64,000 bases of DNA from Mycetocola tolaasinivorans (GCF_003667565.1 NZ_RCUX01000004.1:124001-188000), one strand, 5' to 3'; positions 48,615 through 57,453 are shown, numbered from the stretch's first letter. Numbers and translations are program-made. The notes: a model not told the origin generated them from the sequence alone.

Positions 48615-48620
48615 ATCTTA
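48615..48620 (-). promoter_or_regulatory. -10 box TAAGAT for tetR (minus)
   Basis: TAAGAT 6 nt before ATG 48608; lies in the left arm of the palindrome 48617-48647. Confidence 0.55.
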
Positions 48621-48647
48621 CACGTTAAAAATAATTAACGGTGTAAG
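48617..48647. promoter_or_regulatory. TetR operator palindrome shared by two promoters
   Basis: CTTACAC-GTTAA, 6 nt, TTAAC-GGTGTAAG; both arms match with one extra base. Each arm contains the -10 box of one of the two divergent genes. Confidence 0.65.
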
Positions 48648-48649
48648 GT
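48644..48649 (+). promoter_or_regulatory. -10 box TAAGGT for the VOC gene
   Basis: TAAGGT 7 nt before ATG 48657, in the right arm of the palindrome. Confidence 0.55.
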
Positions 48650-48656
48650 TTATCTC

Positions 48657-49016
48657 ATGACCGTGAAAACCATTGGTGTCACACTGGACTGCGTGGACGT
48701 AAAAACGGCCGCGGCTTTTTGGAAGGACGCCCTCGGCTATGACGAGCCAGCGCCCTATATAGAGGGCGCTCAGTTTCACGGGCTCCTGTCGCCGGGCGGG
48801 GGACTCCACCACCTCACTCTGCAGTTGGTGACGGAGCCCAAAGCGGGGAAGAACCGCGCCCACCTCGATGTTTTCACCGACGATCTCGATGCTGAAATTA
48901 CTCGCCTTGTGAGCCTCGGAGCCTCGGTGTCTGCACGGCACGATGATGAGGGTGGATACCGCACCGCCGTGATGCTCGACCCCCTGGGCAATGAGTTCTG
49001 CATCGTGCAGGGGTGA
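48657..49016 (+). CDS. VOC-family (glyoxalase-like) protein
   Basis: 119 residues, one vicinal-oxygen-chelate domain: GVTLDCVDVKTAAAFWKDALGYDE at the start, HHLTLQLVTEPKAGKNRAHLDVFTDDLDAEITRLVSLGASV in the middle, and VMLDPLGNEFCIVQG at the end. The conserved D-P-x-G-N-E-F-C text and H in AHLDV are standard. Could be a dioxygenase, lyase or a drug/ligand-binding protein; the dedicated TetR suggests response to a small molecule. Starts at ATG 48657, 7 nt after TAAGGT. Confidence 0.82.
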   Translation: MTVKTIGVTLDCVDVKTAAAFWKDALGYDEPAPYIEGAQFHGLLSPGGGLHHLTLQLVTEPKAGKNRAHLDVFTDDLDAEITRLVSLGASVSARHDDEGGYRTAVMLDPLGNEFCIVQG

Positions 49017-49097
49017 GCCGGTGTGCGGGAGGAGTGAGTTCACTGCCGCGAGTACGAGAAGGCCGCTGTGAAGCCTGTGTGAAGTCGGAGCTGGTCC

Positions 49098-49126
49098 TTG
49101 CTGCCGAGTGGCGCTCGGCATATTCT
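49098..49126 (+). promoter_or_regulatory. Promoter of the toxin-antitoxin pair
   Basis: -35 TTGCTG (49098-49103), 17-bp spacer, -10 TATTCT (49121-49126). Confidence 0.5.
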
Positions 49127-49133
49127 TGAGACT

Positions 49134-49159
49134 ATGTACGTGATGTACACACTGTACAT
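49134..49159. promoter_or_regulatory. Operator of the toxin-antitoxin pair
   Basis: ATGTACA-CAC-TGTACAT (49143-49159) is a 7-bp-arm palindrome, preceded by a direct half-site ATGTACG nine bases upstream (49134). Just downstream of the -10 box, fitting autorepression by the antitoxin. Confidence 0.6.
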
Positions 49160-49183
49160 ATCGGAAGATTTGGAGTGCATCCC

Positions 49184-49603
49184 ATGTCGATTGCTGCGGA
49201 CTACCCCACCGTCTCCCAGGCACGCGCCCATCTCAAGGACGTGCTTGACTCTGTGGAAAACGGCCACACCGTCACGGTGAGCCGCGATGGCTTTATTTCC
49301 GCTGTCCTTCCCGCCGAGCGGCTGCGTGAGTATCTCTTCCGCATGGTGCAACCGAGGGTTCTCGTGACGAGCGAGGACGGCGTTGTCCTGGCATTGATGG
49401 AGGGTCGCCCATTTGTGTCAGATGGAGCGAGTGTTGACGAGGCTCTGAAAGACCTCATTCTCTCCCTTCGCGAATATGCCGAAGACTGGGAGGATCACCT
49501 CCAGGGGGCACCAAACCACGCCCAGAGTTGGGACCTTGTGCAGCTCACCAAGTTATCCACCGATGAGCAGCTTCGTGATTGGTTTGCACATGGCGGCGAA
49601 TAG
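49184..49603 (+). CDS. Phd/YefM-like antitoxin
   Basis: 139 residues from ATG 49184 (GGAG 8 nt before); a GTG three codons earlier is also in frame. The N-terminal 50 residues read SIAADYPTVSQARAHLKDVLDSVENGHTVTVSRDGFISAVLPAERLREYL, the Phd/YefM DNA-binding and dimer fold (S-Q-A-R-x-x-L...V...G...V.V.R.G). The C-terminal 85 residues, acidic and longer than usual, should wrap the toxin. Its 3' end overlaps the toxin start by 14 nt. Confidence 0.8.
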   Translation: MSIAADYPTVSQARAHLKDVLDSVENGHTVTVSRDGFISAVLPAERLREYLFRMVQPRVLVTSEDGVVLALMEGRPFVSDGASVDEALKDLILSLREYAEDWEDHLQGAPNHAQSWDLVQLTKLSTDEQLRDWFAHGGE

Positions 49604-50036
49604 CGCGCACCCGCCTGCCGAGCGCCGCGACCACGCGCGATTTTGTGAGACCGAGGGGTGGGCGAAAACTCGCTCTGCCACGGGCAAACCCACTGGTCAT
49701 CACGCCACCTTTGAGCTGGCGCTCTGGGACACCCGGATTCTGCGGACCCGGATATCGAGACCGGTCAATTCACAGCAGTACGCCCGCAGCATGTGGGCGC
49801 ACATTCTGACCTCGCAACTTGACGTCACGGCGGCCGTGTTCTGGCGCTGTGTGCGAGAGGGGAAGCTCCCTGATCGCGGCGGTCCGTCGCCCGTGCTCGT
49901 GAAAAAAGCGGTCCCTCTCCACCTCGTTATCGCGCTGCGCGAGTTCGGTGTCGATGAAAACGACATCCTGGAACGTGACGCCGTGGGGGCCGCGGCACTC
50001 CTTGCCGCGAAATACCGCGAGCTGCACAACGAGTGA
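49590..50036 (+). CDS. Putative toxin of the Phd-like pair (translation-repressor type)
   Basis: 148 residues from ATG 49590, inside the end of the antitoxin gene; longer in-frame starts lie within the antitoxin gene and are rejected. Key text: DHARFCETEGWAKTRSATGKPTGHHATFELALWDTRILRTRISRPVNSQQYARSMWAHILTSQLDVTAAVFWRCV. Similar short actinobacterial proteins are annotated as cytotoxic translational repressors of toxin-antitoxin systems; I recall the G-H-H...R-I-L-R-T-R-I-S-R-P pattern from these. No RelE catalytic residues can be assigned with certainty. Gene order (antitoxin first, overlap) supports the role. Followed by a strong terminator shared with DUF3107. Confidence 0.65.
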   Translation: MAANSAHPPAERRDHARFCETEGWAKTRSATGKPTGHHATFELALWDTRILRTRISRPVNSQQYARSMWAHILTSQLDVTAAVFWRCVREGKLPDRGGPSPVLVKKAVPLHLVIALREFGVDENDILERDAVGAAALLAAKYRELHNE

Positions 50037-50106
50037 ACTCCGTGCCCACGCCGAGCACCGTCGGGAGAGCCTCCCGCGCCGCGGCAATGTGTCCGCACAC
50101 AAAGGC

Positions 50107-50137
50107 GGGGCGGGGATCACAACGTGATCCCCGCCCC
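50107..50137. terminator. Bidirectional terminator between toxin and DUF3107
   Basis: 14-bp perfect stem GGGGCGGGGATCAC / GTGATCCCCGCCCC, 3-nt loop, between converging genes. Confidence 0.88.
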
Positions 50138-50156
50138 TTCCTGTTGTGTATGAAAC

Positions 50157-50381
50157 CTAGCCGACGAAACCGATGCGGCGGGTTTCCTCGGTGCCGAGCT
50201 CGACGTAGGCAACCGATGCGGTGGCGATGATGTAGCGCTTGCCCTTTTCGTCGGTCAGGGTGAAGTGCGGGGTGCCCGAGGCGATCGCGTCGCCGACGAT
50301 CTTTTCGACGTCTGCGGCGGACTGGCCGGCCTCGAAGCCGAGCTCGCGGGGGCTGTTGATGATGCCGATACGGATATCCAC
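50157..50381 (-). CDS. DUF3107 small protein (TB9.4-like)
   Basis: 74 residues from GTG 50381 (VDIRIGIINSPRELGFE), with GAAAGG at proper distance; the longer frame adds residues not expected in the family. Text DVEKIVGDAIASGTPHFTLTDEKGKRYIIATASVAYVELGTEETRRIGFV matches DUF3107, an ATP-binding-protein-annotated small actinobacterial family (M. tuberculosis Rv3208A/TB9.4). Function unknown. Marks the return of the conserved block after the accessory insert. Confidence 0.85.
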   Translation of the reverse strand: MDIRIGIINSPRELGFEAGQSAADVEKIVGDAIASGTPHFTLTDEKGKRYIIATASVAYVELGTEETRRIGFVG

Positions 50382-50591
50382 GTTGGTGCCTTTCGGTTGC
50401 CGGGGAACGAATCCTGAAGTGATTCCAGCGTACGACACCGCCGGGCTCCGAATGCCTCATCCGCGCGTGCCCAGAGCGAACACGGTGCGGAAGCCCATGG
50501 GTGCACGGCCACGGGGTGAAACCGCGGGTGAGGATCGCGCGGGAGTACTCGTTCCGCGCGGTGTCTTCCCGGCACCATCGGTGGTTCGCGC

Positions 50592-50597
50592 TAGTTT
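50592..50597 (+). promoter_or_regulatory. -10 box TAGTTT for adnA
   Basis: TAGTTT 6 nt before GTG 50604; leaderless layout. Confidence 0.5.
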
Positions 50598-50603
50598 GAG
50601 GGG

Positions 50604-53600
50604 GTGAGCGAAACCGAATCGGACCCCCGTGCCACCTCCGCCCGGCTGACCGCCGGGCTGGACGCCAGTCAGCGCGCAGTGCGCGACCTCGCCGATGGCG
50701 TGCACGGTGCCGTGCGCGGAGCCCCCGGCTCGGGTAAGACCCACACCCTCATCGAGGTGGTTGCCGATCGCATTCTCGAACGCGGCTACTCACCCGAAGA
50801 CGTTGCCGTGCTGGCCTCCGATCGCCGCTCCGCGACCGCACTGCGCGACGTACTGGCACTGCGCATCGACCGCCCCACGCGGGGTCCGCTCGCCCGGACG
50901 CTCGGCTCGCTCGCATTCAGCATCGTGACCGAGGCGGCCGTGCTCGCCGGTGCCACCGTTCCGCGCCTGCTCACCGGTGCCGATCAGGACACCATCCTCG
51001 CCGACCTCCTTGCGGGCGAGATCGAAGACCCCGAATCCGCGGTCGGATGGCCCGAGAGCCTCACCCCCGATGTGCGGGCGCTCAGCGGCTTCCGCACCGA
51101 GCTACGCGAGCTGATGATGCGCCTTGTCGAGACCCGTACTCGGCCCGAGGAGCTCGCCCGGCTCGGTGAACAACACGGCCGCCCGGAGTGGGGCGCCGCG
51201 GCCACGTTCATCGCCCGATACGAGTACGTGATGGACCAGTACACCCAGCCCCGGCTGGATTCCGCCGAGGTTATCGCCGAGGCCACCACGCTGCTGCGTG
51301 AGGGGCGGGCGCGCGTACCTCGCCTCCTCATCGTTGATAACTTCCAGGAGCAGGGGCCCGGCACCCTCGGATTTCTTGCCGCCGCGGCCGCCGCAGGCAG
51401 CACCATCCTGGTGTTTGGCGACCCGGATGTCGCGAGCGCCACGTTCCGCGGATCGGATCCCGGCGCGATCTCCGCGCTGAGCACCGTGCTGGGTGCCCCG
51501 GTCGAGAGCTTCCGGCTCGACTACGTGCACCGGCACGGGCCCGAGCTGCGGGCGGTCATCGCCGAGCTGAGCGACCGCGTGGGAGCGGCCGGCCCCGTGG
51601 ATCACCGTCGCGCGCGCTCCGTTCTCGCGGCGGCGAATGCGGCAAACGCCGACGGCGATACCGCTGACGCTGACGCCGGGCCCGCTGCCGATACCGGCTG
51701 GAGCATCCCGAGCACCGTGCCCGTGCTGCAGATCCGTGCCTCCTCGCCGGCGGCCGAACAGCAGGCGATCGCCCGGGTGCTGCGTGAGCGTCACGTGTAT
51801 CACGGCGTCCCGTGGTCGCAGATGGCGATCGTGGTGCGCTCCTCCGCGTCGATTCCGGTGCTGGCGCGTGCCCTCGCGATGGCCGATGTTCCGACCTCCG
51901 CCGACACCGCGGGCGAGGCCCTGCGGGAGCGCTATGCGGCCCGCGCGATCATCCTGGCGCTGGCCGTGGCCCTCGGCCGGATCCCCATTACCGCCGCCCG
52001 CTACACCGAGCTTCTACTGGGCCCGCTCGGCGGATTCGACGGTATTGGCCTGCGCCGGCTGCGCCGCGCCCTGCGGCATGAAGAGCTCGTGGGTGGCGGC
52101 CACCGCGGCTCCGACGATCTGCTGATCGAGGCGCTCGCGGCACCGGGCCGCTTCGCGACCCTCGATACGCCGGGTGCACGTCGCGCCGATCGCTTCGCCG
52201 AAACCCTCGAACTGGTGCGGGTCGGCTACGCCGCCGGAAACAGCGCCGAGGAACTCGCCTGGATCGTCTGGGAACGCAGCCGCCTCGAGGCCATTTGGAC
52301 CGAACAGCTCGGCAAGGGTGGCCTGCTCGCCGAGGAGGCCAACACCAACCTCGATGCCGCGGTCGCCCTCTTCACCGCCGCAAAGCGCGCCTCCGAGCGC
52401 GACCCCGACGCCGACGCGGGCGTCTTCATCGACACCCTGCTCGAGGCCGACCTCGGTGAAGACTCCCTCGCTCCGCGGGCCCGTGGAGAGGCCGTCTGGA
52501 TCGGCACCCCCAGCGCCGTGGTGGGCCGCGAGTTCGACGTCGTGGTGGCCGCCCGGGTGCAGGGCGGTGCCTGGCCGAACCTCCAGCTGCGCGGCGCGCT
52601 GCTCTACCCACAGCTGTTCAGCCAGGTGGTTGCCGGGCTTCCCACCCAGCACCTGGACGCCCGGGCCGAGCTGCTCTCCGATGAGCTGCGCCTCTTTGTA
52701 CTCGCCTGCTCACGGGCGCGCACCCAGCTGGTTATCTCGACCACCGACAGCGATGATGAGCAGCCCTCGCCGTTCCTGCGATTCCCCACCATCGATTCCG
52801 CCCCGCGTCGCTCCGGCACGGGCGAGTACCCGCTCACCCTGCGCGGCATGGTGGGGGACCTCCGCCGCCGCCTGGTGCGGGCGCACACGGCCGGCGATCC
52901 GACTGCCGCAGCCGAGGCCGCCGCCCTGCTCTCGCGGCTCTCCTCCGAGTGCATCTCGGGGGCAAACCCCGACACCTGGTACGGTCTTGCCGAGCCCTCG
53001 ACCACCGCCCCGCTGGTAGACCTCTCCAACCCGGATGCTCGGGTTCGAGTCTCTCCCTCACGCATGGAGACCTTCGAAAAGTCGCCGCTGAACTGGTTCA
53101 TTGAGGACGTCGCCCGGCCGCCGAGCACCGTCGCCGCGGGCATCGGCACGATCATTCACAAGGCGTTTGAACGTGCGGGAAAGATCCCGCACGACGATCT
53201 CACCGCGGCCGATATTACGCCGGAACGACTCTGGGAGCACGTGTCCGAACGCTGGGGAGAGCTGCGCTTTGAGGCACCCTGGCTCGGCGAACGTGAACGC
53301 GCCGGGGTAGACGAGGCGCTCACCGGTGTGGCCGCATACCTCGGCGATGCCCTCAGGTCGGGCAGCATCGTGCTTACCGCCGAGGGCGGCTTCAGCCTTG
53401 AAACCGGTCAGATCGTGATCGGCGGCTCGATCGACCGCATTGAACGCCGGCCGGCCCTCGGAGACGATCCCGAACCCTCGATCGTGATCATCGACCTCAA
53501 AACCGGGCGGACCATCCCCACCCAGAAGTCGATGCTCACCCACGCTCAGCTCTCCGCCTATCAGCTCGCGCTCTCCCGTGGCGCGGTGTTCACAAAGGTG

Positions 53601-53948
53601 TCGGATAGCGCGGAGTCGGGCACGGCGATTCCCGAGTCTGAACCGGCCACGGCCACGACCCCGACTGCCACAACCCCGGCCGAGCCCGCGGTGCGTCGGC
53701 ACCCGATCACCGGGAAATCCGGCGGCGCGATGCTCCTCTACGTGCGCACCCCCACGGTGAAGGCCTACGTCGAACGCACCCAGGAGCCCGCGACCGAGGA
53801 GGAACTGGCGGCCTTCGAGGAGCGCGTCGAAACCGTGGGCACCGGCATGGCCGCGGCCACCTTCGTGGGCATCTTCGGTGAGGGCGACCACGACCCCCTC
53901 ACCCGCCTGACCTACCGTATCCACCTCATCGCGGCAGTATCGGAGTAA
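50604..53948 (+). CDS. adnA: AdnA-like helicase-nuclease subunit
   Basis: 1,114 residues. UvrD-type motor: Walker A GAPGSGKTHT (39-48), DRRSATALRDVL, TLGSLAFSIV. The Walker B region reads LLIVDNFQEQGPGTL (about 240-255), with Asn where active SF1 helicases have Glu (DExQ), so this motor is probably inactive. C-terminal PD-(D/E)xK nuclease: FEKSPLNWFIEDV, then SIVIIDLKTGRTIPTQ and HAQLSAYQLAL (about 955-990). Matches mycobacterial AdnA (Rv3202c) in layout and position. With AdnB it resects DNA double-strand breaks. GTG start 6 nt after TAGTTT. adnB begins 6 nt after its stop. Confidence 0.88.
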   Translation: MSETESDPRATSARLTAGLDASQRAVRDLADGVHGAVRGAPGSGKTHTLIEVVADRILERGYSPEDVAVLASDRRSATALRDVLALRIDRPTRGPLARTLGSLAFSIVTEAAVLAGATVPRLLTGADQDTILADLLAGEIEDPESAVGWPESLTPDVRALSGFRTELRELMMRLVETRTRPEELARLGEQHGRPEWGAAATFIARYEYVMDQYTQPRLDSAEVIAEATTLLREGRARVPRLLIVDNFQEQGPGTLGFLAAAAAAGSTILVFGDPDVASATFRGSDPGAISALSTVLGAPVESFRLDYVHRHGPELRAVIAELSDRVGAAGPVDHRRARSVLAAANAANADGDTADADAGPAADTGWSIPSTVPVLQIRASSPAAEQQAIARVLRERHVYHGVPWSQMAIVVRSSASIPVLARALAMADVPTSADTAGEALRERYAARAIILALAVALGRIPITAARYTELLLGPLGGFDGIGLRRLRRALRHEELVGGGHRGSDDLLIEALAAPGRFATLDTPGARRADRFAETLELVRVGYAAGNSAEELAWIVWERSRLEAIWTEQLGKGGLLAEEANTNLDAAVALFTAAKRASERDPDADAGVFIDTLLEADLGEDSLAPRARGEAVWIGTPSAVVGREFDVVVAARVQGGAWPNLQLRGALLYPQLFSQVVAGLPTQHLDARAELLSDELRLFVLACSRARTQLVISTTDSDDEQPSPFLRFPTIDSAPRRSGTGEYPLTLRGMVGDLRRRLVRAHTAGDPTAAAEAAALLSRLSSECISGANPDTWYGLAEPSTTAPLVDLSNPDARVRVSPSRMETFEKSPLNWFIEDVARPPSTVAAGIGTIIHKAFERAGKIPHDDLTAADITPERLWEHVSERWGELRFEAPWLGERERAGVDEALTGVAAYLGDALRSGSIVLTAEGGFSLETGQIVIGGSIDRIERRPALGDDPEPSIVIIDLKTGRTIPTQKSMLTHAQLSAYQLALSRGAVFTKVSDSAESGTAIPESEPATATTPTATTPAEPAVRRHPITGKSGGAMLLYVRTPTVKAYVERTQEPATEEELAAFEERVETVGTGMAAATFVGIFGEGDHDPLTRLTYRIHLIAAVSE

Positions 53949-53954
53949 GCGCAG

Positions 53955-56900
53955 ATGACAGCATTCAGCACCCCTGCCACGTTCAGCGCGCTGGAGATCG
54001 CCGCGATCCTGGACCTGCCCACGCCCACCGCCGAGCAGATCGCCGTGATCGAGGCCCCGCTGGAGCCCGCGCTCGTGGTGGCCGGCGCCGGCAGTGGCAA
54101 GACCGAGACGATGGCGAACCGCATCGTCTGGTTGCTCGCCAATTCGCACGTGCGGGTCTCGGAGATTCTCGGCCTCACCTTCACCCGCAAGGCAGCCGGT
54201 GAGCTCGCCGAGCGCGTGCACGAGCGCATCACCGAGCTGCGTCAGGCCCTCGCCGAGCGCGGCGTGCAGGGCGTCGACATCGACGTCCTGGAGGCCCCCA
54301 CCATCTCGACCTACAACGCCTTCGCGAGCGGCATCTTCCGCGAGTATGCGGCCCTGATCGGACGCGAGGCCGATGCCACCGTGATCGGTGAGGCTTCGGC
54401 CTGGGCGCTCGCCCGGCGGGTGCTGATCGAGAGCTCCGACCCCCGGCTGATCGAGTCCTCCCGCAGCCTGCCCGCCCTCGTCCAGGGTGTGCTGCGCATC
54501 TCGCGCGGCATGAGCGACAACGATGCCCGCGAGCATGCCGATCGCATCGTGAACCTCGCCCGCGACTTCGAAAAGCTCACCGAGCTGCCCATCAACGATG
54601 CGGCGATGGGCACCCGCAAGCGAGGCCCGAACAAGGACCTGGTGGCCGCGGCCACCGATATCGGCGAGCTGCCGATGCTGGTCGAGCTCGCCGAGGAGTA
54701 TGCGGCGCGTAAGCGCAGCCGCGGCTTCATCGAGTTTTCCGATCAGGTGGCCCTCGCCCTCGAAATCGTGCGCACGCTGGAGCGCGTTCCCACCGAGTAC
54801 TGCGCCCGCTACCGGGTCGTGATCCTCGATGAGTATCAGGACACCTCGGTGGTCCAGACCGAGCTGCTGTCGCGCCTGTTTGGTGGCCACGGGGTCATGG
54901 CGGTCGGCGATCCCAACCAGTCGATCTACGGTTGGCGCGGGGCCTCCGCGGCCAACCTCGCACGCTTCTCCCGAGACTTCTCGGTGGCGCGCACCGCGGG
55001 GTACAGGCCGGCCGATACTGCGGCCCGATACACGCTGTCTACCAGCTGGCGAAACCCGGGCCTGGTGCTCAAAGCCGCAAACACCCTGGTTGGCAAGCTG
55101 CCGGCTGCCGAGGGCGTCCCGGTGAAGACCCTCGTCCCGGCCTCCTTCGCCGGTGATGGTGCGGTCTCGATTGCGTTCGAGCAGACGGTGGAGGATGAGG
55201 CCGAACGGGTCGCCGAGTGGTTCGTCGCCGAGCTCGAGCGTCCGCGCGGCGATAAGCAGCGCTCGGCCGCGCTGCTCTGCCGCTCGCTTAAGAAGGTCGA
55301 TCCGTTCCTGCGGGCCCTCGAGGCACGCGGGGTGCCGTACCACGTGCTGGGTCTCGCTGGCCTGCTGGATCAGCCCGTCATCGTGGACCTCGTGTGCGCC
55401 CTGCGGGTGCTGCACGATCCGAGCGCCGGATCCGAGCTGATCCGTCTCCTCGCCGGCGGGAGGTTCCGGATCGGGCCGCGCGACCTGCGCGCCCTCGGAA
55501 ACCTCGCGAGCTGGCTGGGGGAGCGCGATCACCGCCTGAAGCGGGTCTCCAAGGAGGTACGCGAAAAGCGTTTCGGATCGGCCGATGCCGAGGACAACCC
55601 CTCGCTGGTCGACGCCCTCGACTTCCTCGACATCGCGGCGGATGATCACCCCGCCCTCGCGGACATCACCCCCGAGGGCCGTGCGCGAATGCGCAAGGCC
55701 GCACGCCTGTTCACGAGTCTGCGCCGCCGTGCGGGGCTCGGGCTGCACGAGTATGTGGGGCTCGTCTCGCGCGAGCTGGATCTCGATCTTGAGTCCGCCG
55801 CCAATGAGCATCAGGTGCTCGCCGGCCCGAGCCTCGAGGCTTTCGCCGAGCAGATCACCTCGTTCCTGCAGGTGGACGAAACCGGCACGATCGGCGCGTT
55901 CCTCGAGTGGCTCGAACAGGCCGAGCAGCACGAAAACCTCAGCCCCCGCGGTGAGGAGCCCGAACCGGGCACCGTGCAGGTCCTCACCATTCACGGTGCC
56001 AAGGGCCTCGAGTGGGACAGCGTGGCCGTGCCGCGCATGGTAGCCGGTGAGATGCCCGGCACCCCGCGGAGCCGGCGCGGCTGGACGGCCTTCGGCGAGC
56101 TGCCCTATGAGTTCCGTGGAGACTACGCCGAGCTGCCCGATCTTGCCTGGCGCGGGCTCGAAAGCCAGCCCGAGTTCGAAACCGCCTATGCGGCGTTCGG
56201 CGAGCAGATTGATACCCAGCACTCCGAGGAGCAGCGCCGCCTCGCCTACGTCGCCGTGACCCGTTCGAAAGACGCCCTGCTGCTCTCGGGCTCATTCTGG
56301 GCGGCCGCGGTCAAACCGCGCGAACCCGGGGTGTACCTGCGGGAGATCGCCGGCAAAGTAGACACCGCGTGGAGCGGCGACGACCGCTACTCGGAACCCG
56401 ACCTCCCGACCGAACCACTCGAGAAAGAGAATCCGCGTACCGACCAGATCCGCAGCCTGGTCTGGCCACGAGACCCGCTGGGTACCCGGCGTACCGCGGT
56501 GACCGCCGCGGCCGCCGCCGTGCGCGCGGCCAGCCCCGTGCGGATCTCCCGCGCGAGCGAAAACGGTTCCGAACCCCTCAGCGAGGATGCCCGCAACGTC
56601 GATCTCCTCCTCGCCGAACGTGAACGTCTCCTGCGCGGCGAGGACTCCCGGGTGGAGCTGCCCGCGCGCATCCCCGCATCCCGGTTTAAGGACTTCGTGA
56701 TCGACCCCATCGCGGTGGCCGGACGCATTGCCCGCCCCGTGCCTGAACGCCCCTACCGCCAGACCCGGCTGGGCACGCTGTTCCACGACTGGGTTGAACA
56801 TCGCGCGGGTATCGTCGGATCGCAGGAGACGATCGACGCCGCCGCCTGGGAGCGCGATGATGAGGAGCTCGGCGGAACCCTCGCCCCGGTGGCCGAGGCC

Positions 56901-57308
56901 GAGCGCGAGCACCTGGAGCGCCTGCAGGAGACCTTCCTGCGCTCGGAGTGGGCAGACCTGGCACCGATCGCGGTCGAAATCGAGATCAACTATCGGCTCC
57001 GCGACAAACTCATCATCTGTAAGCTGGACGCCGTGTATGAGCGCGAGGGCCGCATTCAGATCGTCGACTGGAAAACCGGCAAGGCACCGCGATCGAACGA
57101 CGAGCTGCGCGAGCGGCAGTATCAGCTCGCGCTCTACCGCGAGGGATACGCTCGTTTCACCGGTACCGACCCCCGACTGATCGACGCCGTGTTCTACTAC
57201 GTGGCCGACGACCGTGTGATCCGGCCGGAATCCCTCTCGGACGCCATCGAACTGGAGTCCGCCTGGGAGAACGCGGTGGCCATCCACGAGGCAGCCGGAC
57301 GCCCCTGA
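53955..57308 (+). CDS. adnB: AdnB-like helicase-nuclease subunit
   Basis: 1,117 residues. Active SF1A motor: Walker A VVAGAGSGKTETM (about 40-50), GLTFTRKAAGEL, Walker B VVILDEYQDTS (about 290-300), GDPNQSIYGWRGA, TSWRNPGLVLKAA, VQVLTIHGAKGLEWDSV and LAYVAVTRSKDALL. C-terminal RecB-like nuclease: LFHDWVEHRAG, IEINYRLRDKLIICKLDAVYEREGRIQIVDWKTGKAP (D and DxK) and ERQYQLALYREGYA (QxxxY). The dominant motor and a nuclease of the heterodimer with AdnA. ATG start 6 nt after adnA, same transcript. Rv3201c counterpart. Confidence 0.92.
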   Translation: MTAFSTPATFSALEIAAILDLPTPTAEQIAVIEAPLEPALVVAGAGSGKTETMANRIVWLLANSHVRVSEILGLTFTRKAAGELAERVHERITELRQALAERGVQGVDIDVLEAPTISTYNAFASGIFREYAALIGREADATVIGEASAWALARRVLIESSDPRLIESSRSLPALVQGVLRISRGMSDNDAREHADRIVNLARDFEKLTELPINDAAMGTRKRGPNKDLVAAATDIGELPMLVELAEEYAARKRSRGFIEFSDQVALALEIVRTLERVPTEYCARYRVVILDEYQDTSVVQTELLSRLFGGHGVMAVGDPNQSIYGWRGASAANLARFSRDFSVARTAGYRPADTAARYTLSTSWRNPGLVLKAANTLVGKLPAAEGVPVKTLVPASFAGDGAVSIAFEQTVEDEAERVAEWFVAELERPRGDKQRSAALLCRSLKKVDPFLRALEARGVPYHVLGLAGLLDQPVIVDLVCALRVLHDPSAGSELIRLLAGGRFRIGPRDLRALGNLASWLGERDHRLKRVSKEVREKRFGSADAEDNPSLVDALDFLDIAADDHPALADITPEGRARMRKAARLFTSLRRRAGLGLHEYVGLVSRELDLDLESAANEHQVLAGPSLEAFAEQITSFLQVDETGTIGAFLEWLEQAEQHENLSPRGEEPEPGTVQVLTIHGAKGLEWDSVAVPRMVAGEMPGTPRSRRGWTAFGELPYEFRGDYAELPDLAWRGLESQPEFETAYAAFGEQIDTQHSEEQRRLAYVAVTRSKDALLLSGSFWAAAVKPREPGVYLREIAGKVDTAWSGDDRYSEPDLPTEPLEKENPRTDQIRSLVWPRDPLGTRRTAVTAAAAAVRAASPVRISRASENGSEPLSEDARNVDLLLAERERLLRGEDSRVELPARIPASRFKDFVIDPIAVAGRIARPVPERPYRQTRLGTLFHDWVEHRAGIVGSQETIDAAAWERDDEELGGTLAPVAEAEREHLERLQETFLRSEWADLAPIAVEIEINYRLRDKLIICKLDAVYEREGRIQIVDWKTGKAPRSNDELRERQYQLALYREGYARFTGTDPRLIDAVFYYVADDRVIRPESLSDAIELESAWENAVAIHEAAGRP

Positions 57309-57430
57309 TCCGCGGCGCGAGAGGGGCGACCCCTGCGTGGGTGACGTAGGTATGGCGACGATTCGTGACGGCTGGCCCCCGAATGGGGCTCTATCACCGG
57401 GCAGAGCGCGACCCTACCCTGATACCAGAT

Positions 57431-57453
57431 GACCGGCGTGTCAGACGCTGGTC
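57431..57453. promoter_or_regulatory. Candidate operator upstream of the third tetR gene
   Basis: GACCGGCGT - 5 nt - ACGCTGGTC, 8 of 9 arm positions pair. 25 nt before the ATG 57478. Confidence 0.45.

Noticed and set aside
43638..50156. Integrated prophage or integrative element
   Set aside because: No integrase, transposase, phage structural gene, tRNA or direct-repeat att site is visible; only an accessory insert can be claimed.
50381..50438. Longer DUF3107 start at 50438
   Set aside because: The extra residues do not resemble the family, and GAAAGG sits correctly for the GTG at 50381.
53058..56222. A 1,054-codon minus-strand open frame opposite adnA/adnB
   Set aside because: His/Gly/Arg-rich antisense translation with no domain; the opposite strand encodes intact helicase motifs.
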